This document shows, in pieces, positions 27,213 through 34,036 of a stretch of 64,000 nt of DNA. Origin of the DNA: JAICKM01 sp038228295 (GTDB lineage: Bacteria; Chloroflexota; Chloroflexia; QHBQ01; JAICKM01); assembly GCA_038228295.1 (NCBI GenBank), contig JBBRPH010000015.1, forward strand, positions 26,102 through 90,101, written 5' to 3'. Position 1 is the stretch's first letter. Each line of letters starts with the position of its first letter. Under the pieces are notes generated by a model. That model searched no databases, was not told where the DNA came from, and saw nothing but the letters and a program-made list of their open reading frames with translations. The position numbers were made by a program, and so were the translations under genes.

Positions 27213-27863
27213 CTACCGTGGATCTACTTTTGGAGTCAGGACTGAACTCGGCGGTAGATCGGGGTCCACTGCTTGGCGCGGGTGGAGAATAACCGCCACC
27301 GCCGGACCGGTCATATAAACTATTGTAGGCTGTGGATCAGGTTCAATGGCGGCCTGCGTTGCTTGTATGCTGTTCTGCGCGTCGGCGGTTGCTTCGTCTT
27401 GCGCGGCGCGATTCACCCGCACCGGGAGCGGCAACGGATTAGTCATTTGGGCGACCGGCACCACATGGGCCAGCCGACCGGCCGACTGGGTAAAGTGCTC
27501 CAGGGTCGCTGGATTGCCCAGTACCGCGAGCAACAACAGCACGGCCATGCTGAGTTGTGAAAAGCGTGATAGTACACTCAGCGTAAAGGGGCCGTTGGGG
27601 CTGAACGGGGAAATGATCACTGTCGGACGCCCGTAACCGGGCACCACTGCCGGTAGCTCGGCTTCTCGCAGGATGCGCTTTTGTAGTTGCTGCCAGGCAT
27701 CGCTACGCGGAGTAGCTCCCGCGACTTCGCTGCGGACGGCAAGCCGGAGCGCAACATCGGCTTCGCAGGTCTCCTGCTCTCGTCGTCCGCTCGACGGATC
27801 AGCCGGGGAGGGGCCGGGTTTGCGCCGCGCCACAACGGCGCGGACTGCAGACAATGGACTCAT
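27213..27863 (-). CDS. Putative anti-sigma protein, single-pass membrane
   Basis: 216 residues with one membrane segment (SQLSMAVLLLLAVLG, about 118-132) and a Thr/Pro-rich outward part. It begins 6 bp after the stop of the ECF sigma gene, the classic place of a cognate anti-sigma factor. No HxxxCxxC zinc motif is present, so the role rests on context and topology only. Confidence 0.55.
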   Translation of the reverse strand: MSPLSAVRAVVARRKPGPSPADPSSGRREQETCEADVALRLAVRSEVAGATPRSDAWQQLQKRILREAELPAVVPGYGRPTVIISPFSPNGPFTLSVLSRFSQLSMAVLLLLAVLGNPATLEHFTQSAGRLAHVVPVAQMTNPLPLPVRVNRAAQDEATADAQNSIQATQAAIEPDPQPTIVYMTGPAVAVILHPRQAVDPDLPPSSVLTPKVDPR

Positions 27864-27869
27864 GGTGCG

Positions 27870-28700
27870 TTACACTTTCTGTGCGTGAATAACCGGTACT
27901 TTAGGGGCCGGCTGGTCCGCCAGATAGCGGGCCTCGATTTCCAGCTTCAGCACCTTGCGCGCGTAATGTAAGCGGGATTTGACGGTCCCGACTGGGCACT
28001 CCAGGATCGCGGCGATTTCCGGCAGAGAGAGATCTTGCAGGTAATGCAGCACGACAACAACCCGATGTTTCAATGGTAGATCATTCACAATGTCACGAAT
28101 GGTACCTTGCAGTTCACCCTGTTCGCATAATTGCTCCGGCGAGTGCTGGGGATCGGCAAACAGCCGTTCGGCGATATTTTCCAGCGGTTCCAGCCAACTG
28201 CGCCGCCGTTTGAGCGCGTTGCAGCTTAAATTGACTGCCACGCGGTGCAGCCAGGGCGAGAGCGGCACATCGGGCTGGATGCGATGGATATTACTGTAGG
28301 TTTTATAAAAACAATCCTGCAACACTTCTTCCGCCACGCCTGCGTCGCGGGTGATTGCCAGGGCAGTCCGGTAGATCACGCCTTTGTACTTGTGGAACAA
28401 CTCCTCAAAAGCGGTCATATCGCCGATCTGCACCCGCGCCACCAGGGCGCTATCCTCTACAGCTTGGGCCGAAAGTGGCGCAGGCACCACTTCCGGCACA
28501 GGAACCGGCGCAAGGACGGGCAGCAAGGTGAGGGCCGGAAACATAGGCTCCTCCAGCAGACCGGGCACGCCAGTCTCTGTTGTGGAATTGCCCGCTCCAT
28601 GTGCCGGTGCGCCGGGAGGAACGTGCAGCAACTGACCCATCGAGTCGACTACCGAACGCATACGCGCCGGTAAGGGTAGGGATCGACCTTGTCTATTCAA
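27870..28700 (-). CDS. ECF RNA polymerase sigma factor
   Basis: 276 residues, starting at TTG 28700 with TAGGAGA seven bases upstream. A Pro-rich N-terminal extension of about 75 residues is unusual for the group. Region 2 (FEELFHKYKGVIYRTALAI, EEVLQDCFYKTY, PWLHRVAVN) and region 4 (LPLKHRVVVVLHYLQDLSLPEIA, PVGTVKSRLHYARK) are complete. It directs polymerase to a stress or envelope regulon. It is followed by the likely anti-sigma gene. Confidence 0.93.
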   Translation of the reverse strand: MNRQGRSLPLPARMRSVVDSMGQLLHVPPGAPAHGAGNSTTETGVPGLLEEPMFPALTLLPVLAPVPVPEVVPAPLSAQAVEDSALVARVQIGDMTAFEELFHKYKGVIYRTALAITRDAGVAEEVLQDCFYKTYSNIHRIQPDVPLSPWLHRVAVNLSCNALKRRRSWLEPLENIAERLFADPQHSPEQLCEQGELQGTIRDIVNDLPLKHRVVVVLHYLQDLSLPEIAAILECPVGTVKSRLHYARKVLKLEIEARYLADQPAPKVPVIHAQKV

Positions 28701-28793
28701 TGCGATCTCCTATGTTAGATACCACTTAGCGGCGGGAAGGGTTCAACGGGGCGAGTCCACCTGAGCCATCAATCAGAGGATCCTATAATAGAT

Positions 28794-28822
28794 ATTATAG
28801 CAAAATCTGCCGCCCAGCACAA
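28794..28822 (-). promoter_or_regulatory. Promoter of the ECF sigma gene
   Basis: Minus strand TTGTGC (28822..28817), 17-bp spacer, TGC-TATAAT (-10 at 28799..28794). The start is about 90 bp before the sigma gene. Confidence 0.6.
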
Positions 28823-28943
28823 ATGACCAATGCTCTGCAACAGCGCTAGTGTGGCGAGCGGCGTAGCTACAAGAATAAGGCGTCGGTGCTGGGTCCAAGA
28901 CCAAATACACCCGTCAACTGCTACGAGATCCGCTGTTGGTCGC

Positions 28944-28972
28944 TTGACAGTGTCGTTTCACTGCTATATAAT
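28944..28972 (+). promoter_or_regulatory. Consensus promoter of the tRNA cluster
   Basis: TTGACA (28944-28949), 17-bp spacer, TATAAT (28967-28972): a perfect sigma-70 consensus, placed so that transcription begins about 10 bases before tRNA-Leu. Confidence 0.85.
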
Positions 28973-28989
28973 AAGGCACGAAACGCGAC

Positions 28990-29076
28990 GCGGAGGTGGC
29001 GGAATTGGCAGACGCGCTAGCTTGAGGTGTTAGTGTCCGCAAGGACGTAAGGGTTCAAGTCCCTTCCCCCGCACCA
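28990..29076 (+). tRNA. tRNA-Leu (GAG)
   Basis: 87 nt with a long variable arm, as expected for Leu. The anticodon loop TTGAGGT gives GAG. The T arm is AAGGG-TTCAAGT-CCCTT and CCA is encoded. The acceptor stem GCGGAGG/CCCCCGC has one A-C mismatch at the fifth pair. Confidence 0.93.
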
Positions 29077-29090
29077 TATTTAAATACAGC

Positions 29091-29163
29091 GGAGCCTTAG
29101 CTCAGTTGGTAGAGCGTTTGATTTACATTCAAAATGTCACAGGTTCGAGCCCTGTAGGCTCCA
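29091..29163 (+). tRNA. tRNA-Val (TAC)
   Basis: 73 nt. Acceptor GGAGCCT/AGGCTCC pairs fully, the anticodon loop TTTACAT gives TAC, and the T loop is TTCGAGC. CCA is not encoded. Confidence 0.93.
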
Positions 29164-29167
29164 CTCC

Positions 29168-29240
29168 GCTCAGGTAGCTCAGTTGGTAGAGCATGCGACT
29201 GAAAATCGCAGGGTCATCAGTTCAAGTCTGATCCTGAGCA
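29168..29240 (+). tRNA. tRNA-Phe (GAA)
   Basis: 73 nt. Acceptor GCTCAGG/CCTGAGC pairs fully, and the anticodon loop CTGAAAA gives GAA. CCA is not encoded. It lies 4 bp after tRNA-Val. Confidence 0.93.
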
Positions 29241-29267
29241 CCCTTACTCCTCCATAAGAGGCATGGC

Positions 29268-29303
29268 GAGAAACCCCACCGACTATAGGTGGGGTTCTCT
29301 TTT
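29268..29303 (+). terminator. Terminator of the tRNA cluster
   Basis: 12-bp stem (GAGAA-CCCCACC with one bulged A, and GGTGGGGTTCTC) followed by TTTT. Confidence 0.8.
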
Positions 29304-29324
29304 GCCCGATTAGCGAGATCCGTC

Positions 29325-29354
29325 TTGACAGCCGATAAACGCTGATGCTACAAT
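29325..29354 (+). promoter_or_regulatory. Promoter of the P450 gene
   Basis: TTGACA (29325-29330), 18-bp spacer, TGC-TACAAT (29349-29354). Confidence 0.7.
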
Positions 29355-29420
29355 CGGGCGAACGTCTTGTTTGCTTCGTCCCCTTTACTCTATGTGTATC
29401 CCTAGCTATTAGGAGTGATC

Positions 29421-30680
29421 ATGACTCACGACTCCACCGCATTGCCCCCGCTCTCTGCCGGCCTCGCCGCCACCTATAACCCGTTTACCCCCGAACAAAT
29501 TGCCGATCCCTATCCGTTGCTGGCGCAGGCGCGTCAGGAGGCACCGGTATTCTACAGTCCACTGCTCAATATGTGGGTTATCACCCGTTATGACGACATC
29601 GCCGCGATTCTGAAGGATCCGCGTCGCTTTCCGTCGGTTAGCAGCTTTAATGTGGCGCAACTAGACCCGCAGGTACAAGCAATCTTGCGCGCACAACCGG
29701 CTCTGCCGCTCCTCATTGACAGCAACCCACCCGTCCATACCCGGCTCCGCAGTCTAGTCAACGCAGGCTTTACGCCGCGCCGCATCGCCTTGCTGGAGCC
29801 GCGCATTCGTGCCATTGCCGAGTCGCTCGTGGCCGATTTTGTGACCGCCGGTAGCGCCGACCTGACCGCCCAATTCGCCTATCCCTTGCCAATGACCGTG
29901 ATCGCCGACCTATTCGGCTTTCCGCAGGCTGACGCCGCAATGGTCAAAGGCTGGAGCAATGGCGTGATGGCCCTGATCGGCGGCAATTTGACCGCTGCGG
30001 AGCAGATGGCCTGCTTCCAGGGGCTAGGCGCATTTCAGGAATACTTCACCGGCCAACTGGAACAGCGCCGGCAGCAACCCACCGATGATTTGCTGACCGA
30101 CCTGCTCAACGCCCGCGAAGGCGATGCCCCCGCGCTGACCATCCCCGAAATTGTGGCCCAACTGAGCCTGATCATCATTGCCGGCCATGAAACGACTACC
30201 CACCTGATCGGCAGTATGTTGGTGCTGCTGCTGACCCATCCAGACCAGTGGACAGCCATCTGCGCCAACCCGGCAGGCATCCCGGCAGTGGTGGAAGAGT
30301 CGCTGCGCGTCGAGTCGCCGGCTTCCTCGGCCTTCCGCAGCACTAGCGAAGTGGTGCAATTAGGGGGAGTGGAGATCCCGGCGGGGGCGCGACTTCAGAT
30401 CATGCTGGGGTCGGCTAATCATGACGCGGCGCGCTTTTCCGCTGCCGCGACGTTTGACCCGGCCCGTACCGAGCAGAGTCGCCACTTGGCCTTCGGCTGG
30501 GGCATCCACTTTTGCTTGGGCGCACCGCTGGCGCGCCTGGAAGGGCGTATCGCGCTGGAAGTGTTGACCCAACGCCTGCCCAACTTGCGTTTCCGCGCCG
30601 ACGCGGCTATCGAATACTTGCCTAACCTACTGCTGCGCGGAGTCAAAGAATTGTGGCTGGAATGGGATGTGCCGGCCTAG
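29421..30680 (+). CDS. Cytochrome P450
   Basis: 419 residues from ATG 29421, with TAGGAG six bases before; GTG 29415 is less likely. A soluble class I bacterial P450 monooxygenase: I-helix IIAGHETTTHLI with the oxygen-activating acid/Thr pair, ExxR in EESLRVESP, and haem loop FGWGIHFCLG with Cys365 as iron ligand. It resembles the CYP107-type group acting on macrolide-like, fatty or terpenoid substrates, but the substrate cannot be told. No ferredoxin or reductase gene is adjacent. It converges on the next gene and shares a CTAG that supplies both stops. Confidence 0.93.
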   Translation: MTHDSTALPPLSAGLAATYNPFTPEQIADPYPLLAQARQEAPVFYSPLLNMWVITRYDDIAAILKDPRRFPSVSSFNVAQLDPQVQAILRAQPALPLLIDSNPPVHTRLRSLVNAGFTPRRIALLEPRIRAIAESLVADFVTAGSADLTAQFAYPLPMTVIADLFGFPQADAAMVKGWSNGVMALIGGNLTAAEQMACFQGLGAFQEYFTGQLEQRRQQPTDDLLTDLLNAREGDAPALTIPEIVAQLSLIIIAGHETTTHLIGSMLVLLLTHPDQWTAICANPAGIPAVVEESLRVESPASSAFRSTSEVVQLGGVEIPAGARLQIMLGSANHDAARFSAAATFDPARTEQSRHLAFGWGIHFCLGAPLARLEGRIALEVLTQRLPNLRFRADAAIEYLPNLLLRGVKELWLEWDVPA

Positions 30681-32461
30681 CGCAGGCTCCACACGCCGGC
30701 CACTGGGCCGGGCAGTGCGACCGCCAGGGTGCCGTCGTAGCTGACGGCGTGGGGCGTGTGATCGGGATCCAGGTAGAGTAGCACCTGCCCGCCGGGCGGC
30801 AGCGCTAGAGCAGAGGGTACGTCGCCCGCCACTGTGCCCAGATAGACCGGACGCAACGGCGCGCTCGATCCTTTTGTTGAGGCGCCGTCGTCTAAGGGTA
30901 GGCTGTAGAGTGCGCTAGCTACCCTTTCGCCGGCGGGGGTAGGGGTATCTAGTGCGGGGGTGCGGTAGATCAGCCGCCGGCTGTCGGGTGCGAAAGCCGG
31001 CAACGCACCGCCACGGAAAGCCGCCCCATTAAGGGTCTGTGGGACGGCTCCTTCCGCCAGACGTTGCAGTACCAGCCGTCCGCTGCCGGTTTCGCCGCTC
31101 ACATAGGCCAGTAGGCGGCCGTCGGCGGAGAAGGTGTAGTTGTTCGCCCACTGCGGTGCCGGACCGTGCCAGATCTCGGTCTCCATGCTGCCCATCGGGT
31201 GCAAGGTCAGGCGCAGTGTGCTACGGTTGCGCTCCCAGAGCAATACAGTATGGCTGTGTCCGTCGCCGGCCGGCACAAAATCGGCGCGTAAGTCAGTCGG
31301 CGCGCCGCGTGGGTCCGTCTGTGCGCGCAGCAGCTCCCAGCGTGCCTCCGCCGGCCCGGTTGTGGTTCGCACGCTGAGATGGACCAGGTAAATACGTTGC
31401 GTCAGACTAGCGGCGTTGCCGTCTTGTAAGGTGACGAGCAAGTGGCGTCCGTCAGCGGCGAAGCGGGCCGCGATGGTGCCGCCGGGTTGGGTGCCGATAG
31501 ACGCGGCCGACGCGCCGGGCGTGGCGATCAGAAAGCGGCTGCTGGGGTGCTGCGGGTCGCCGGCTGGATCTACCAGCAGCAGCCGGCCTTGCGCCCCGTC
31601 TAATGCCGCCACATAACGTCTTGCGTCGTCGGCGCTGACGTGGAGGGTCGCCTTATCGGCAAAGCGATACATGATCAGCAACGGATCGATCAGGCTGTCG
31701 TCCCGAGGGTGGGTGGACCAGAACAGGCCGGCGGGAGTGAAGAGGCCGGTCAGGGTCGGGGCGATAGCCGGCGGCAAGGCGGCGGTAGCGAACCAATCGG
31801 GTTGGGTGCTGGCGGCCAGCCCGTTCGCCGCTCGCACCTGCGCCAGCATACTCTCGCGGCTGGGGTTGCCTGCTCCCCCCGGCCGGTCGTAGACTAACGC
31901 AGCGCCGCCGGGTTGCCAGGCCAACACGCGGCTGCCGCCGTCGCTGCCGGGTAAGGGCACTCCGCGTATGGCGGGCAGGTTGGCGTATAGTCCCGCGCCC
32001 GGCCCGGCGGCGACGCTATAGACGGTGCCCGCCAGTGCTGCGGCCAACCAACCTTCGCGAGCCACTGTTTGGCGGCGTTGTAGATCGGGATCGCCGGGGC
32101 TGATGCGGAGTAGCGTGTTGAGCGTGGGGAATGCGGCCGCCCAATCGTGTGCGGTCTCCGCAGTTTGAGCCGTATAGGCGAGACGCTCGCGCTCTTGCGC
32201 CGCCCGGTCACCGCGTCGCACCTGCTCGACCCCTGCCCCGCCCAGCAGTGCCAGCAGTCCTAGCCCCACCAGCGACGGCGCACCCCAACGCCGCCACGCC
32301 CTCCACTCCGACCCACGCTTCCCGGCGGCGCAGGTGGATGGTGCTAATACAGTGTCCATGTCGAAATCAGCCTCGCCAGAGTGGAGGCAAAAAGCCGCAT
32401 AAGGCTGATTAGCGGTTCCGCAGTGGCGACAGCGGTGGCCGGGGGATGCGCGGTTGGTCAT
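30677..32461 (-). CDS. Membrane-anchored beta-propeller-like protein with degenerate zinc ribbon
   Basis: 594 residues. The N-terminus CRHCGTANQPYAAFCLHSG looks like the zinc ribbons of the kinase module, with His in place of the last Cys pair. A membrane helix follows (about 62-80, LVGLGLLALLGGAGV), then a long repeated beta-rich region with TolB/WD40-like blades (FAADGRHLLVTLQDG, FSADGRLLAYVSGETGSGR, FAPDSRRLIYRTPA). Probably an extracytoplasmic propeller for protein contact. No catalytic motif is seen. Confidence 0.7.
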   Translation of the reverse strand: MTNRASPGHRCRHCGTANQPYAAFCLHSGEADFDMDTVLAPSTCAAGKRGSEWRAWRRWGAPSLVGLGLLALLGGAGVEQVRRGDRAAQERERLAYTAQTAETAHDWAAAFPTLNTLLRISPGDPDLQRRQTVAREGWLAAALAGTVYSVAAGPGAGLYANLPAIRGVPLPGSDGGSRVLAWQPGGAALVYDRPGGAGNPSRESMLAQVRAANGLAASTQPDWFATAALPPAIAPTLTGLFTPAGLFWSTHPRDDSLIDPLLIMYRFADKATLHVSADDARRYVAALDGAQGRLLLVDPAGDPQHPSSRFLIATPGASAASIGTQPGGTIAARFAADGRHLLVTLQDGNAASLTQRIYLVHLSVRTTTGPAEARWELLRAQTDPRGAPTDLRADFVPAGDGHSHTVLLWERNRSTLRLTLHPMGSMETEIWHGPAPQWANNYTFSADGRLLAYVSGETGSGRLVLQRLAEGAVPQTLNGAAFRGGALPAFAPDSRRLIYRTPALDTPTPAGERVASALYSLPLDDGASTKGSSAPLRPVYLGTVAGDVPSALALPPGGQVLLYLDPDHTPHAVSYDGTLAVALPGPVAGVWSLR

Positions 32462-32477
32462 TGGCCGGTGCCCTAAT

Positions 32478-32510
32478 CTCTATAGTACTTGCGCTCTGCT
32501 ATAGAGGCAA
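32478..32510 (-). promoter_or_regulatory. Promoter with 8-bp inverted repeat for the propeller gene
   Basis: Minus strand TTGCCT (32510..32505), 17-bp spacer, TACTAT (32487..32482). A perfect inverted repeat CTCTATAG...CTATAGAG (32478-32485, 32499-32506) brackets the spacer, a likely operator. Confidence 0.5.
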
Positions 32511-32550
32511 CGACTCGATCAGCGGCGGCAGATCCCTTTGCAGGCCACTT

Positions 32551-32620
32551 TACACGACCAGGGCCCCAGGGCCACACAGAGGGTTACACTCTCTGCGGTC
32601 CTGGGGCCCTGATCGTATAA
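32551..32620 (-). terminator. Long hairpin after the ABC ATPase gene
   Basis: Arms of roughly 29 bp with few mismatches and GU pairs, centred on two copies of CAGGGCCCCAGG and closed by CAGAG/CTCTG around a short loop. It starts about 26 bp past the stop. It lacks a U-tract, so it may act as an RNA-stabilising or factor-dependent terminator. Confidence 0.55.
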
Positions 32621-32646
32621 AGCGGGCACCTGCCGACGCTGCGATC

Positions 32647-33783
32647 TTACATCAGCGTTTGCTGCGTGGTCGGGTCGAAAGCGTGCATCTTCTTCATGTC
32701 GAACGCGACTTCCAACTTTTCGCCCGGTTGCACGCGGGTCAGCGGATCGACGCGGGCGACGAACTGCTGCTGGCCGTCGGTGAGCAGGTAGAGGTAGATT
32801 TCACTGCCCATCGGCTCCACCACGTCTACCGTGACGGGCACCGTGGTGCCTTCGGCCACGTTCTGCTCCATCCGCACATCCGAAATGTCTTCCGGGCGCA
32901 GGCCGAAGATGATCTGCTTACCGGCTTGGCTGGTCAGCGCCTGGCGGTACTGGTCGGGCACGCGCACACGGAAGCCTTCGCCGTTGATCCAGAGTTGATT
33001 GTTTTCCTGTTGCAGGGTCGTGGTGAAGAAGCTCATGGCCGGAGAGCCGATGAAGCCGGCCACGAACATATTGGACGGGTGATCGTAGAGGTTCTGCGGC
33101 GTGTCAAGCTGCTGCAAGATGCCGTCGCGCATCACGGCGATACGGTCGCCCATGGTCATGGCCTCAGTCTGGTCGTGGGTCACATAGATCATGGTGGTTT
33201 GCAGGTCACGGTGCAGGCGCGAAATGGTGGCGCGGGTCTGCACCCGCAGCTTGGCATCCAGGTTGGACAGCGGTTCGTCCATCAGGAAGACTTGCGGGCT
33301 GCGGACGATGGCGCGACCGAGGGCCACGCGCTGGCGCTGACCACCGGAGAGCGCGCGCGGCTTGCGGTTGAGGAACTGCTTGAGGCCCAGGCTTTCGCCG
33401 ACCTCTTCAACGCGCTGCTTGATCGCGGCCTCGCGGCTCAGGCCGGGGGCGGCGCCGGCGGGCATCGTTTTTCGCATTCGCAGCCCGAAGGCCATGTTGT
33501 CGAACACGGTCATGTGCGGATAGAGCGCGTAGGATTGGAAGACCATTGCGATGTCGCGGTCTTTGGGCGGCACGTTGTTCACCACGCGCTCGCCGATCCG
33601 CAATACGCCGGAGGAGATCTCCTCCAGCCCGGCGATCATCCGCAGCGCGGTAGACTTGCCGCAACCCGACGGCCCCACCAGCACCAGGAACTCTTTGTCG
33701 CGAATGTCCAGGTTCAGATCGTTGACAGCCAATACATCGCCGGTGTATTTCTTGACGACGTGTTCAAAGGTGACGCTTGCCAT
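32647..33783 (-). CDS. Sugar ABC transporter ATP-binding protein, UgpC/MsmK/MalK type
   Basis: 378 residues. Walker A GPSGCGKST, Q-loop FQSYALYPHMTV, signature LSGGQRQRVALGRAI, Walker B VFLMDEPLSNLD and switch His in YVTHDQTEAM are all present, with a C-terminal TOBE/OB region (about 240-378) typical of CUT1 carbohydrate importers. Such ATPases are often shared by several sugar transporters and encoded alone, as here; no permease or binding protein is adjacent. A long 5' leader separates it from its promoter. Confidence 0.93.
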   Translation of the reverse strand: MASVTFEHVVKKYTGDVLAVNDLNLDIRDKEFLVLVGPSGCGKSTALRMIAGLEEISSGVLRIGERVVNNVPPKDRDIAMVFQSYALYPHMTVFDNMAFGLRMRKTMPAGAAPGLSREAAIKQRVEEVGESLGLKQFLNRKPRALSGGQRQRVALGRAIVRSPQVFLMDEPLSNLDAKLRVQTRATISRLHRDLQTTMIYVTHDQTEAMTMGDRIAVMRDGILQQLDTPQNLYDHPSNMFVAGFIGSPAMSFFTTTLQQENNQLWINGEGFRVRVPDQYRQALTSQAGKQIIFGLRPEDISDVRMEQNVAEGTTVPVTVDVVEPMGSEIYLYLLTDGQQQFVARVDPLTRVQPGEKLEVAFDMKKMHAFDPTTQQTLM

Positions 33784-33979
33784 AGCCTATATGACCCTCC
33801 CGGTCAGCGCCGTGCATCCCTGCGCGGCTGAAAAGCGCGGTGCGGGTAGTGATGGGCTGCACCACGGCGGCGCTCCGGTCGGCAGAAAGGCGGCTCCTCC
33901 TGCGGCGTCGCCGCTACCCGGCTCAGAACAGCGGACCCCCGCCTGCACCCGCGCGCTTCCGGGCCAGTCGGTTGCACCT

Positions 33980-34008
33980 ATCATATACCTGTCGCGGGCG
34001 GCTGTCAA
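33980..34008 (-). promoter_or_regulatory. Promoter of the ABC ATPase gene
   Basis: Minus strand TTGACA (34008..34003), 17-bp spacer, TATGAT (33985..33980). The leader to the start codon is about 190 bases. Confidence 0.65.
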
Positions 34009-34036
34009 GCGCCCCTGATGCGCCGTGCTGGGCGGG

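Noticed and set aside
28990..29240. Integrated element at the tRNA cluster
   Set aside because: No integrase, no direct repeat of a tRNA 3' end, and normal flanking genes.
32446..33831. 461-codon plus-strand frame across the ABC ATPase gene
   Set aside because: The opposite strand encodes every ABC ATPase motif; the plus frame has unnatural His/Arg-rich composition.
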